A stretch of 41,679 nucleotides of DNA from Streptomyces monashensis (GCF_001866665.1 NZ_MLYO01000093.1:1-41679), one strand, 5' to 3'. Positions 24,092-31,763 are shown, counted from the first letter of the stretch. Translations and numbers: made by a program. Notes: generated from the sequence alone by a model not told the origin.

Positions 24092-24116
24092 GGAGCCGCC
24101 GGAGATCGGCGGCTCC
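24092..24116. terminator. hairpin between the SIS and aldolase genes
   Basis: GGAGCCGCCG and CGGCGGCTCC form a perfect 10-bp stem around GAGAT. It lies in the 279-bp gap between the SIS gene and the downstream aldolase gene on the minus strand. It could reduce readthrough or stabilise a processed message. The rest of this gap holds no gene I can support. Confidence 0.5.
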
Positions 24117-24212
24117 GGGCCCGTGGCCGGCGGGTCCCGGCCCGGGATCAGCCGGTGGTCGAGGGGGGACTGCGGGAAGAGTGCGCGGGCCGGCCGGGCG
24201 TCGGACAGGCGC

Positions 24213-25094
24213 TCAGGGAGCGAGGATCACCGAGCGGGTGAGGTGGCGCGGCCGGTCGGGGTCGAGGCCGTGCGCGGCGGCGACGGCGACCGCGAGGCGC
24301 TGGACCCGGACGAGTTCGGCCAGCGGGTCGAGCTCGCCCTCGATCCACAACCCACCGGTGGCGCCGACCTGTCGGGCAAGTCCCTCGGGTGCCTCGCCGA
24401 GCATCCAGGCGGCTCTGCCCCCACTGGTGATGCTGATCGGGCCGTGCCGGTACTCCATCGCCGGATAGGCCTCGGTCCAGGACAGCGAGGCCTCGCGCAT
24501 CTTCAGCCCGGCCTCGTTCGCGAGCCCGACGGTCCAGCCGCGCCCGAGGAACGTGAACTGGGTGCAGGCGACGAGCTGTTCGGGAAGAGGAGTGGTGAGG
24601 GCCGTGCGCGCGTCGGCGACGACGGAGTCGGCGTGCAGGCCGAGATGGGCGCGCAGGAGGGTGAGGGCCGTGGTGGCGAACCGGGTCTGGACGACGGAGC
24701 GCTCGTCGGCGAAGTCCAGGACGACGAGGTCGTCGGCGGCGGACATGACGGGGGTGGCGGGGTCGGCGGTGACGGCGGTGGTCCGCGTCCGCCCCTTCAA
24801 CGCACCGAGCAGCTCCAGCACTTCGGTCGTCGTACCGGAGCGGGTGAGGGCGACGACCCGGTCGTACGACCGACCGTGCGGGAACTCGGAGGCGGCGAAC
24901 GCGTCGGTCTCGCCCTGCCCGGCGCCCTCCCGCAGCCCGGCCACCGCCTGCGCCATGAAGTACGAGGTCCCGCACCCCACGATCGCGACCCGCTCCCCGG
25001 ACTCCGGCAGCGCCGCCTTGTACCGCTGCGCCCCCTCGGCGGCCCGCGCCCAGCACTCCGGCTGGCTGTTCAGCTCGTCCTCGACATGGGTCAT
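24213..25094 (-). CDS. SIS domain sugar isomerase/deaminase, AgaS-like
   Basis: A 293-residue protein with two SIS domains, as in the isomerase half of GlmS and in AgaS. VAIVGCGTSYF near 37-46 and VVALTRSGTTTEVLE near 80-94 bind the sugar phosphate. EAYPAMEYRHGP carries the catalytic-loop glutamate and histidine seen in amino-sugar isomerases. No glutaminase domain is present, so it would act as an aldose/ketose isomerase or deaminase on galactosamine- or glucosamine-phosphate type substrates. The ATG at 25094 follows GGAAGGG. It is divergent from a DeoR regulator, and a promoter with -35 TTGATC and -10 TATATC is visible upstream. Confidence 0.86.
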   Translation of the reverse strand: MTHVEDELNSQPECWARAAEGAQRYKAALPESGERVAIVGCGTSYFMAQAVAGLREGAGQGETDAFAASEFPHGRSYDRVVALTRSGTTTEVLELLGALKGRTRTTAVTADPATPVMSAADDLVVLDFADERSVVQTRFATTALTLLRAHLGLHADSVVADARTALTTPLPEQLVACTQFTFLGRGWTVGLANEAGLKMREASLSWTEAYPAMEYRHGPISITSGGRAAWMLGEAPEGLARQVGATGGLWIEGELDPLAELVRVQRLAVAVAAAHGLDPDRPRHLTRSVILAP

Positions 25095-25128
25095 GCCCAC
25101 ACCCTTCCCTCGCTGATTGTTCCTGCAA

Positions 25129-25160
25129 GATATAGCGCACTTTCGAGCACGATCAAGCAT
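25129..25160 (-). promoter_or_regulatory. promoter of the SIS/aldolase genes with three 10-bp operator repeats
   Basis: On the minus strand TTGATC (25156-25151) and TATATC (25134-25129) are spaced 16 bp. Three blocks on the plus strand, 25131-25140, 25141-25150 and 25151-25160, end in AGCGCAC, CGAGCAC and CAAGCAT. This is a direct repeat once per helical turn covering the promoter. DeoR-family AgaR-type repressors often bind such phased direct repeats, so this is a likely operator for the divergent DeoR protein. Confidence 0.5.
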
Positions 25161-25217
25161 CCACGCTCAGAGGGCCGTGCGCTAGGGTCACCGGGAACAC
25201 GGAGAAGGAGGCTGCGG

Positions 25218-25997
25218 ATGTCCCGGGACGCCCGCTGGAAGGCGCTGCTGGAACTGCTCGTGGAGCGCGGCCGGCTGGAGGTCGAGGAGGCGGCGGCGGA
25301 GCTGGAGGTGTCGGCGGCGACGATCCGCCGGGACTTCGACCAGCTCGCCGAGCAGCAGATGCTGGTGCGCACCCGGGGCGGAGCGGTGGTGCACGGGGTG
25401 TCGTACGAGCTCCCGCTGCGCTACAAGACCGCCCGGCGCGCCTCCGAGAAGCAGCGCATCGCGAAGGCCGTGGCCGATCTGCTGGCGCCGGGCGAGGCGG
25501 TGGGGCTCACGGGCGGCACGACCACCACGGAGGTGGCCCGCGCCCTGGCCGTGCGCGGCGACCTGTCCAGCGGCTCGCCGGCGCTGACCGTCGTCACCAA
25601 CGCGCTCAACATCGCCAACGAGCTCGCCGTACGGCCCCAGTTCAAGATCGTGGTGACGGGCGGGGTCGCACGCCCGCAGTCGTACGAGCTCATCGGCCCG
25701 CTCGCGGACGGGGTGCTCGGACAGATCACGCTCGACGTGGCCGTACTCGGCGTCGTCGCCTTCGACGTCGCGCACGGCGCGGCGGCGCACGACGAGGCGG
25801 AGGCCGCAATCAACCGGCTGCTGTGCGAGCGCGCGGAGCGGGTGGTGGTCGCCGCCGACTCCAGCAAACTGGGCCGGCGCGCCTTCGCCCGGATCTGCGG
25901 AGCGGAGCTGGTGCACACACTCGTGACGGACACGGCGGTAGCACAGGAGACGGTACGCCTCTTCGAGGAGGCGGGGGTCCGGGTCCTGGCGGTGTGA
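25218..25997 (+). CDS. DeoR/GlpR family regulator of the adjacent aldolase/SIS genes
   Basis: A 259-residue DeoR-family regulator. The N-terminal winged helix-turn-helix (RGRLEVEEAAAELEVSAATIRRDFDQLAEQQMLVRTRGGAV) is in residues 17-58. The sensor domain has GLTGGTTTTEVA, TVVTNALNIANELA, KIVVTGGV and VVVAADSSKLGRRAF. The ATG at 25218 follows GGAGAAGGAG at seven bases, a strong site. It is divergent from the SIS gene, and the 123-bp gap holds phased repeats over that promoter. AgaR-like control by an amino-sugar or ketose phosphate is likely but not proven. Confidence 0.92.
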   Translation: MSRDARWKALLELLVERGRLEVEEAAAELEVSAATIRRDFDQLAEQQMLVRTRGGAVVHGVSYELPLRYKTARRASEKQRIAKAVADLLAPGEAVGLTGGTTTTEVARALAVRGDLSSGSPALTVVTNALNIANELAVRPQFKIVVTGGVARPQSYELIGPLADGVLGQITLDVAVLGVVAFDVAHGAAAHDEAEAAINRLLCERAERVVVAADSSKLGRRAFARICGAELVHTLVTDTAVAQETVRLFEEAGVRVLAV

Positions 25998-26182
25998 CGC
26001 CCGCCCGACGCCCCGTCGGCACGACGGCCGACCGGCCCGGGCATGACCGGCCCGCGCGCGACGACCCACACCGATCCCAGCCGCCACCCCGCCCCGCGCA
26101 GCACCCGCGCGTACGGCATCGGCCCACACCGGGCCGGCACACCCCGCCGGCCCGTACCCAACCGGCGCCCGCCACCAGCGGA

Positions 26183-26478
26183 CTCGGCTCCGCCCGCGCC
26201 GGATCCGGCCACACCGGACCGGACCGCCTCGGAACCGGCCACCTCGGGAGGCCGCCGGCACGGCCGCGCCGGATCCGGCGTCCTCGGAGCCGGCCCTTGC
26301 GAGACCACCGCACCGGAACCGGCTGCTTCAGGCCTGCCCCCTTCGGCCACCACCGCCTCGGGTCCGACCACTTCGGATCCGGCCGCTTCCGTGCAACTGC
26401 TCCCGTGCCGACGGGTACTTCCGCACCGACCGCTCCAGAACGGACCGCGTCGGACCCGCCCGCCTCAGAACCGACCGA
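26183..26478. repeat. 15-bp degenerate minisatellite
   Basis: From 26183 the sequence runs largely in 15-bp units with consensus YTCGGATCCGGCCRC. Clear units start at 26183, 26198, 26213, 26228, 26268, 26283, 26312, 26327, 26342, 26357, 26372, 26419, 26434, 26449 and 26464, with a few broken spacers. It fills the 3' flank of the luciferase-domain gene and overlaps its last codons. A 15-bp unit preserves frame: one plus-strand frame reads as SDPAA-like pentads and a minus-strand frame as GSEAV-like pentads. Neither frame has a credible start or ribosome binding site, so it is annotated as a repeat. The preceding 25998-26182 is similarly C-rich but not clearly periodic. Confidence 0.65.
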
Positions 26479-26860
26479 GGTCGGCCTTCACGAACCCCGC
26501 CCCCCGCTGGTCGTTGCACCCGGTCGGTGGTCGGTCGGCCGGGTCGGGCCAGGCCTGCTGGGCCTGGAGGGCCACGCTCACCAGGGTCAGCAGCAGGTCG
26601 ACGTCGCTCGCGGCGTCGAGGCGCAGGGTCACCCACTGAGAGCCGGGCACGATCCTGATCGCCCCCGAGTCCCTCAGGTCCTTCGCGAAGCGCCGGATGG
26701 CCCGGTCGGTCAGCCGTAGATCGACATCACGGTCCGAGTGGAAGTGGGCGATCTCGCCCTGGACCGAACTCACCGCCTCTCCCAGGCCGCAGCTCGGGAC
26801 CGCCTGGCTCAGGTCGGGCCAGGTCGCCAGTTGCGCGAGCGCGCGCGAGGCCAACGTCAT
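26465..26860 (-). CDS. luciferase domain (DUF5519)-like protein
   Basis: A 131-residue protein starting MTLASRALAQLATWPDLSQAVPSCGLG. The core, IAHFHSDRDVDLRLTDRAIRRFAKDLRDSGAI, then GSQWVTLRLDAASDVDLLLTLVSVALQA, matches the small luciferase-domain (DUF5519) family found in many actinobacteria; it is not a flavin luciferase and its function is unknown. The histidine-rich HFHSD motif is characteristic. CATGAT lies six bases before the ATG with no Shine-Dalgarno, so it may be leaderless. The final residues (GAGFVKADLGRF) are encoded within the edge of the 15-bp array. Confidence 0.78.
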   Translation of the reverse strand: MTLASRALAQLATWPDLSQAVPSCGLGEAVSSVQGEIAHFHSDRDVDLRLTDRAIRRFAKDLRDSGAIRIVPGSQWVTLRLDAASDVDLLLTLVSVALQAQQAWPDPADRPPTGCNDQRGAGFVKADLGRF

Positions 26861-27203
26861 GGGCCCATCATGGACCGCTCACCCCTCGGCAACCAGCTCG
26901 TGAGCAAGCATTAACCGACCTGTATCCAGCAGGGGGCCGCGCAAGGAAAGGTTCCGGCCGCCCCGAACGGGGCACGCGGCGCGCGGGGTTGACGGACCGG
27001 CCGACCTGAGGGCACACAAGTCGGCGCAGGTCAGGGGCATATCGTTCACGTCACACACAGGCCGGATCCGGTCACACGCGGCCGGGGCAGCCCGTACGGC
27101 ACGGGGAGGCCCTCGCCGCCGAGGCGGGTGATGACGCGTTTCCGGTTGTCTCGGGATGTGAATGCGCTCGGCCCGTCGGTCCGCACGGGCACCGGAACCG
27201 GCC
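26861..27203. other. gene-free gap with alternative stems
   Basis: I see no gene in this 343-bp stretch. Two overlapping, mutually exclusive stems stand out: GCCGAC (27000-27005) with GTCGGC (27020-27025), and GACCTG (27003-27008) with CAGGTC (27027-27032). TTGACG at 26989-26994 could be a -35 element, but no matching -10 is visible. A small RNA is possible but unsupported. Confidence 0.3.
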
Positions 27204-27233
27204 TTGCCTCTCCCCTCACGCTCCCCCTAACCT
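27204..27233 (+). promoter_or_regulatory. promoter of the MFS gene, leaderless
   Basis: TTGCCT (27204-27209) and TAACCT (27228-27233) are spaced 18 bp. The GTG start at 27240 is six bases after the -10, so the transcript should begin at the start codon. No Shine-Dalgarno sequence precedes it. Confidence 0.6.
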
Positions 27234-27239
27234 GACTTT

Positions 27240-28454
27240 GTGCCGCTAATAAACAAAACCCGATCGCACAGCGTGGTGCCGGGCAGCAGTACCGGTCTCA
27301 CCCGGCTCCGGATCGCTCTGACCGCCTTCTTCGCACTGGACGGCTTCATCTTCGCCGGGTGGGTCGTCCGGATTCCCGACATCAAGGAGCAGACCCACGC
27401 CTCGGCCAGTGCTCTGGGCCTGGCGCTCCTCGGTGTCTCCGCCGGTGCGGTGATCACGATGACCCTCACCGGACGCCTGTGCCGGCGCTACGGCAGCCAT
27501 CCGGTCACCGTGGGCTGCGCCGTTCTGCTCTCCCTCAGCGTCGCCCTGCCCCCGCTCACCCACTCCGCGCCCGCGCTCGGCGCCGTACTGCTGGTCTTCG
27601 GCGCCGCCTACGGCGGGATCAACGTTGCCTTCAACAGCGCCGCCGTCGATCTGGTGACCGCGCTGCGGCGGCCCATCATGCCCACGTTCCATGCCGCGTT
27701 CAGCCTCGGCGGCATGATCGGCGCGGGCCTCGGCGGACTGCTCGCCGGTGCCCTCTCGCCCACCCGGCATCTGTTCGGCCTCACCGTCACGGGGCTGCTC
27801 GTCACCGCCCTCGCCGGCCGGACCCTGCTGCGGCAGGAGCCGGCCGCGCCGGCCCGGACCGGCCCGGCGCCGCACCAGAAGCCGCGGGCCGGCAGTGCGC
27901 AGCGCGGCGGCCACCGCGGCCTGGTCCTCGTCTTCGGGCTGATCGCGCTGTGCACGGCCTACGGCGAGGGCGCCATGGCCGACTGGGGCGCGCTCCATCT
28001 CCACCAGGACCTGGCGGCCTCGTCGGGCGTGGCGGCGGCGGGGTACTCGTGTTTCGCGCTGGCCATGACCATCGGCCGGGCGACCGGGACCACGCTGCTG
28101 GAACGTCTCGGCCGCGCGCGTACCGTGATCGCCGGCGGCACCGTCGCGGCGGCGGGCATGCTGCTCGGCTCCCTCGCGCCCTCCGTGGGGGCGGCGCTGA
28201 TCGGCTTCGCCGTCACCGGGCTCGGGCTCGCCAACCTCTTCCCGGTCGCCGTGGAACGGGCGGGCGCGCTGACCGGTCCGTCCGGGGTCGCCGTCGCCTC
28301 GACGCTCGGCTACGGCGGCATGCTGCTCGGACCGCCCTCGATCGGCTTCATGGCCGACTGGTTCTCCCTGCCGACCGCGCTCACGAGCGTGGCGGCGCTG
28401 GCCGCCGTCGCCGCGCTCATCGGAGTCACGACGCAGCGGACCATGGGGCGCTGA
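27240..28454 (+). CDS. MFS transporter
   Basis: A 404-residue major facilitator protein with about 12 membrane helices. The first opens at residue 22 (LRIALTAFFALDGFIFAGWVVRIPDIKE). The cytoplasmic loop motif between helices 2 and 3 is TGRLCRRYGS. Sequence features such as GGINVAFNSAAVDLV and GLANLFPVAVERAG resemble the YbjJ/fucose-permease-like branch, so sugar or metabolite transport is possible, but the substrate cannot be read. The N-terminus is unusual in base use, with CTA, ATA, AAC and AAA codons in the first six positions. That may keep the start of a leaderless message unstructured. It stands alone, followed after 74 bp by a mycothiol-type enzyme. Confidence 0.88.
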   Translation: MPLINKTRSHSVVPGSSTGLTRLRIALTAFFALDGFIFAGWVVRIPDIKEQTHASASALGLALLGVSAGAVITMTLTGRLCRRYGSHPVTVGCAVLLSLSVALPPLTHSAPALGAVLLVFGAAYGGINVAFNSAAVDLVTALRRPIMPTFHAAFSLGGMIGAGLGGLLAGALSPTRHLFGLTVTGLLVTALAGRTLLRQEPAAPARTGPAPHQKPRAGSAQRGGHRGLVLVFGLIALCTAYGEGAMADWGALHLHQDLAASSGVAAAGYSCFALAMTIGRATGTTLLERLGRARTVIAGGTVAAAGMLLGSLAPSVGAALIGFAVTGLGLANLFPVAVERAGALTGPSGVAVASTLGYGGMLLGPPSIGFMADWFSLPTALTSVAALAAVAALIGVTTQRTMGR

Positions 28455-28528
28455 CGCGCCTCGGCCACCCGGCGGAAGAGCGAAAAGGGGCGGGCCTTCG
28501 AGCAGGCTCCATCCGGCACACTCGCCCC

Positions 28529-29314
28529 ATGGAGACTGCCGAATTCCTTCAGACCCTGGACCGCGAGGGCCGACTGCTCGCCGCGGCCGCCGACGCCGCG
28601 GGGACCGACGCCAAGGTGCCCACCTGCCCGGAGTGGCAGGTACGTGACCTGCTGCGGCACACCGGCGCCGTGCATCGCTGGGCCGCCGGCTACCTCACCG
28701 AAGGGGGCGACGCACGGCGTCCGTTCGGCGACCTGCCGGAGCTGGACGGCGCCGAGCTGGTGGCCTGGTACCGGGACAGCCACCGCCTGCTGGTCGACGC
28801 CCTGGCCGCCGCACCCGCCGACCTGGTGTGCTGGACGTTCCTTCCGGCGCCCAGCCCCTCACCGCTGGCGTTCTGGGCCCGCCGGCAGGCACACGAGACG
28901 ACCGTCCACCGGTACGACGCGGAGGCGGCGCGCGGCGGTACGGCCTCCCCGGTCGCCCGGGACTTCGCGGTCGACGGCATCGACGAGCTGCTGCGCGGCT
29001 TCCACGCCCGCTCCCGGAGCCGGCTGCGCACCGAGGAGCCGCGCGTCCTGCGGGTGCGCGCGCTGCACGCGGGGGCGGACGGGACGGACGGCGCGGACAC
29101 CGTGTGGACCATGCGGCTGTCGGCCGAGCCGGCGGTGACCGTGCGCAACACGGCCGGCGAAGTGGACGAGGCCGGTGAGGTCGGCGAGGCCGAAGCCGAA
29201 CTGTCCGGACCCGCCGACGAGTTGTACCTGGCCCTGTGGAACCGCAAGCCCGTGCCGAGTGTGCGCGGCGATCACGCGCTGGCCGAGCTGTGGCGGGAGA
29301 AGGGCGGCGTCTGA
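28529..29314 (+). CDS. maleylpyruvate isomerase family mycothiol-dependent enzyme
   Basis: A 261-residue protein. The N-terminal DinB-like four-helix bundle (1-150) has the metal site typical of mycothiol-dependent enzymes: His49 (HTGAVHRW), Glu123 and His127 (RRQAHETTVHRYDAE). A C-terminal MDMPI domain (about 160-255) follows. Family members use mycothiol as cofactor for isomerisation or S-transferase reactions on xenobiotics or aromatic catabolites. PTCPEWQVRDLLRH near residue 31 is the conserved lead-in. CACACT lies six bases before the ATG, and no Shine-Dalgarno is visible. No aromatic-degradation genes are nearby, so detoxification is the more likely role. Confidence 0.87.
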   Translation: METAEFLQTLDREGRLLAAAADAAGTDAKVPTCPEWQVRDLLRHTGAVHRWAAGYLTEGGDARRPFGDLPELDGAELVAWYRDSHRLLVDALAAAPADLVCWTFLPAPSPSPLAFWARRQAHETTVHRYDAEAARGGTASPVARDFAVDGIDELLRGFHARSRSRLRTEEPRVLRVRALHAGADGTDGADTVWTMRLSAEPAVTVRNTAGEVDEAGEVGEAEAELSGPADELYLALWNRKPVPSVRGDHALAELWREKGGV

Positions 29315-29342
29315 CACACCCTGGACTCCCCCTGCCCCGACG

Positions 29343-29741
29343 TCATTCGGCGTCGGTGAGCATCCGGGCCAGCACCGCGCGCTGCACGGGCCGCACCTGG
29401 CCGTGCAGCGCGCGCCCCTTGCCCGTCAGGGCCACCCGGACCCCGCGCCGGTCCTCGGCGCACATCGCGCGGTCGACCAGGCCCTCCTTCTCCAGGCGGC
29501 CGATCAGCCGGGACAGCGCGCTCTGACTGAGGTGGACCCGCTCGGAGATCTCCTGCACGCGGTAGGCGCAGCCGCCGTCGGCCGCCACCCCCTCGGCCAG
29601 CAGGTCGAGCACCTCGAAGTCGCTGGCGCACAGGCCGTGTTCGTGCAGCGTCCGGTCCAGCTCGCACTGGGTGCGGGCATGCAGGGCCAGGATGTCCCGC
29701 CACTGCTCCACGAGCGCCTGCTCGGCCTTGTTCGCCGCCAT
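29343..29741 (-). CDS. MarR family regulator
   Basis: A 132-residue winged-helix protein. The recognition region is VQEISERVHLSQSALSRLIGRLEKEGLVDRAMCAEDRRGVRVALTGKGRAL (about 65-115), with the DRR wing motif of MarR proteins. Helices at each end form the dimer interface. It contains two adjacent cysteine-bearing stretches (HGLCASDF and GGCAYR) that could sense oxidation, though this is speculative. It is divergent from a DHA2 efflux gene, whose promoter carries a perfect inverted repeat, the usual arrangement for repression of a drug pump. TACGGT six bases before the ATG suggests a leaderless message. Confidence 0.9.
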   Translation of the reverse strand: MAANKAEQALVEQWRDILALHARTQCELDRTLHEHGLCASDFEVLDLLAEGVAADGGCAYRVQEISERVHLSQSALSRLIGRLEKEGLVDRAMCAEDRRGVRVALTGKGRALHGQVRPVQRAVLARMLTDAE

Positions 29742-29784
29742 GGGCGCACCGTAGCAGAGAATCAAGATTGTTGCACCGTAATTA

Positions 29785-29798
29785 AATGCATTTGCATT
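29785..29798. promoter_or_regulatory. MarR-type operator over the efflux promoter
   Basis: AATGCA-TT-TGCATT is a perfect inverted repeat. It overlaps the -35 hexamer TTGCAT (29792-29797) of the efflux gene; TAGTGT at 29814-29819 follows after 16 bp and lies six bases before the ATG at 29826. Further ATGCAT-like half-sites follow at 29801-29812. The segment is strikingly AT-rich for this genome. Confidence 0.6.
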
Positions 29799-29825
29799 CG
29801 ATGCATGCGCATGTAGTGTTTCGGC

Positions 29826-31322
29826 ATGACCTCTCCGCTCACCCACCCCGCGGCCCCGTCCCCGGCCGTCCGCTGGACTCCTCGTCTGTGGGGCACCCTG
29901 CTGGTGCTCTGCGCGGCGATGTTCCTCGACGCGCTCGACGTGTCGATGGTCGGAGTCGCGCTCCCGTCCATCGGCTCCGACCTGCATCTGTCCACGTCGA
30001 CGCTGCAATGGATCGTCAGCGGCTACATCCTGGGCTACGGGGGCCTGCTCCTCCTCGGCGGACGCACCGCCGACCTGCTCGGCCGGCGCCAGGTGTTCCT
30101 CGTCGCGCTCGGCGTCTTCGCGCTCGCCTCGCTGCTCGGCGGGCTCGTGGACTCCGGTCCGCTGCTGATCGCCAGCCGCTTCGTCAAGGGCCTCAGCGCG
30201 GCCTTCACCGCGCCGGCCGGACTGTCGATCATCACCACGACATTCCCGGAGGGCCCGCTGCGCAACCGGGCCCTGTCCATCTACACCACCTGCGCCGCCA
30301 CCGGCTTCTCCATGGGCCTGGTGCTCTCCGGCCTGCTCACCGAGGCCAGCTGGCGCTTCACCATGCTGCTGCCCGCGCCGATCGCCCTGATCGCGCTGGC
30401 TGCGGGCCTCAAGCTGCTGCCGCGCAGCGCCCGCGAGGAGAACCACGCCGGCTACGACATCCCGGGCGCCGTCCTCGGCACCGCGTCGATGCTGCTGCTG
30501 GTCTACACCGTCGTCCAGGCCCCCGAGGCCGGCTGGGCCTCGGCCCGTACGCTGCTGTCCTTCCTCGCCGTCGCCGTGCTGCTCATCGCGTTCGTCCTGG
30601 TCGAGCGGCGCTCGCCGAGTCCGCTGATCCGGCTGGGCGTGCTGCGCTCGGGCAGCCAGGTGCGCGCCCAGCTCGGCGCGATCGCCTTCTTCGGCTCCTA
30701 CGTCGGCTTCCAGTTCCTGACGACGCTCTACATGCAGTCCCTGCTCGGCTGGTCCGCGCTGCAGACCGCGCTCGCGTTCCTGCCGGCCGGCGCGCTGGTG
30801 GCGGTGTCGTCCACGAAGGTCGGCGCGATCGTCGACCGGTTCGGCACGCCCCGGCTGATCGCGCTGGGCTTCGCCTTCATGGCCCTCGGGTACGCCCTGT
30901 TCCTGCGCGTCGATCTCGACCCGGTGTACGCGGCGGTCGTCCTGCCGTCGATGCTGCTGATCGGCGCGGCCTGCGCGCTGGTCTTCCCCTCGCTCAACAT
31001 CCAGGCCACCAACGGGGTCGAGGACCACGAGCAGGGCATGGTCTCCGGTCTGCTCAACACCTCGGTGCAGGTGGGCGGCGCGCTGTTCCTGGCGGTGGTG
31101 ACGGCCGTGGTCACCGCGGGCGCCCCCGCACACGCCACCCCGCAGGCCGTCCTCGACAGCTACCGGCCCGGCTTCCTCGTCGTCATGGGCATCGCACTGG
31201 CCGGCCTGCTGATCACGCTCACCGGTCTGCGCGACGGTCGCAGCGGGCCGTCCGTCGTGGTCGCCCGGTCCGCGTCCGCTGTGCGGGAGGCGGAAGCCGA
31301 GCGCGTGGCGGTCCGTGACTGA
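29826..31322 (+). CDS. DHA2-type MFS drug efflux transporter
   Basis: A 498-residue protein with about 14 membrane helices, as expected for the EmrB/QacA (DHA2) branch. Helix 1 carries LDALDVSMVGVALPSIGSDL, close to the family motif LDxTVVNVALP. The loop motif GGRTADLLGRRQVF is motif A, and GFSMGLVLSGLLTEASWRF corresponds to motif C, which marks antiporters. It probably expels a hydrophobic drug or metabolite in exchange for protons. The ATG is six bases after TAGTGT with no ribosome binding site. The divergent MarR protein is the likely repressor. Confidence 0.92.
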   Translation: MTSPLTHPAAPSPAVRWTPRLWGTLLVLCAAMFLDALDVSMVGVALPSIGSDLHLSTSTLQWIVSGYILGYGGLLLLGGRTADLLGRRQVFLVALGVFALASLLGGLVDSGPLLIASRFVKGLSAAFTAPAGLSIITTTFPEGPLRNRALSIYTTCAATGFSMGLVLSGLLTEASWRFTMLLPAPIALIALAAGLKLLPRSAREENHAGYDIPGAVLGTASMLLLVYTVVQAPEAGWASARTLLSFLAVAVLLIAFVLVERRSPSPLIRLGVLRSGSQVRAQLGAIAFFGSYVGFQFLTTLYMQSLLGWSALQTALAFLPAGALVAVSSTKVGAIVDRFGTPRLIALGFAFMALGYALFLRVDLDPVYAAVVLPSMLLIGAACALVFPSLNIQATNGVEDHEQGMVSGLLNTSVQVGGALFLAVVTAVVTAGAPAHATPQAVLDSYRPGFLVVMGIALAGLLITLTGLRDGRSGPSVVVARSASAVREAEAERVAVRD

Positions 31323-31393
31323 CCGCTCCACGGGGGCGCTGTGCGGGGTGCCAGGACGGGTCCGTCAGGCGCCGGCCGCTTCGTCGTGGCCGG

Positions 31394-31423
31394 TCGCGCG
31401 GTTCCCCGCACCCCCTTGGGGCG
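31394..31423. repeat. Streptomyces-type dispersed GC hairpin element
   Basis: The stretch contains GCGCGGTTCCCCGCACCCCC followed by TTGGGGCG. From memory, close variants (GCGCAGTTCCCCGCGCCCC plus a short loop and its complement) recur in intergenic regions of many Streptomyces genomes. It lies after the efflux gene and may act as its terminator. I saw only one clear copy in this window. Confidence 0.45.
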
Positions 31424-31443
31424 TTCACCCGGCCGGAGTTGGT

Positions 31444-31472
31444 TTGCTCCCCGAGTGCAGGTCCATGAGACT
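31444..31472 (+). promoter_or_regulatory. leaderless promoter of the DUF6332 gene
   Basis: TTGCTC (31444-31449) and GAGACT (31467-31472) are spaced 17 bp, and the ATG at 31479 follows six bases after the -10. This pattern supports the chosen start, because no ribosome binding site is seen. Confidence 0.5.
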
Positions 31473-31478
31473 TGGCAG

Positions 31479-31763
31479 ATGGACAGCTACCGGGGCCGCC
31501 GCACCAAGGCCCAACAGGACGCGGCCACGGTCGAGATCGGCTACGCGCTGGTGAGCGCCGGCTTCGCGGCCGCGGTGCTGTTCGGGGCCGTCGCGGGGCC
31601 GGCGCTGCTCTTCGATCTGCCCCGGGCGTTCGGGACGGCGCTGGTGTGGACCGGTCTCGTGGTCGCGCCCGTGGTCTTCCTGACCCGCGTGGTGAGCGTG
31701 CTGGTGCGCTTCCGGCGGGGCGCTCAGCCCAGCCAGCCGGGCCGTACCAACCCCGACTCGTAG
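31479..31763 (+). CDS. DUF6332-like small membrane protein
   Basis: A 94-residue protein beginning MDSYRGRRTKAQQDAATVEIGYALVSAGF. Two hydrophobic helices occupy about 18-45 and 50-76, followed by a basic tail (RFRRGAQPSQPGRTNPDS). The conserved N-terminal pattern R-R-T-K-A-Q-x-D-A-x-T-V-E-I-G-Y fits DUF6332, a streptomycete family of unknown function. Its last 40 bases overlap, in antisense, the 3' end of the response regulator gene. The start was chosen from the promoter spacing; an in-frame GTG at 31455 is a weaker alternative. Confidence 0.7.
   Translation: MDSYRGRRTKAQQDAATVEIGYALVSAGFAAAVLFGAVAGPALLFDLPRAFGTALVWTGLVVAPVVFLTRVVSVLVRFRRGAQPSQPGRTNPDS

Noticed and set aside
25998..26464. 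Plus-strand frame encoding SDPAA-like pentads
   Set aside because: No ribosome binding site or conserved start; the pentads follow from the 15-bp repeat. Kept as a repeat rather than a gene.
27000..27032. Riboswitch-like alternative stems upstream of the MFS gene
   Set aside because: They lie upstream of the predicted promoter, and the transcript appears leaderless, so they would not be in the mRNA.
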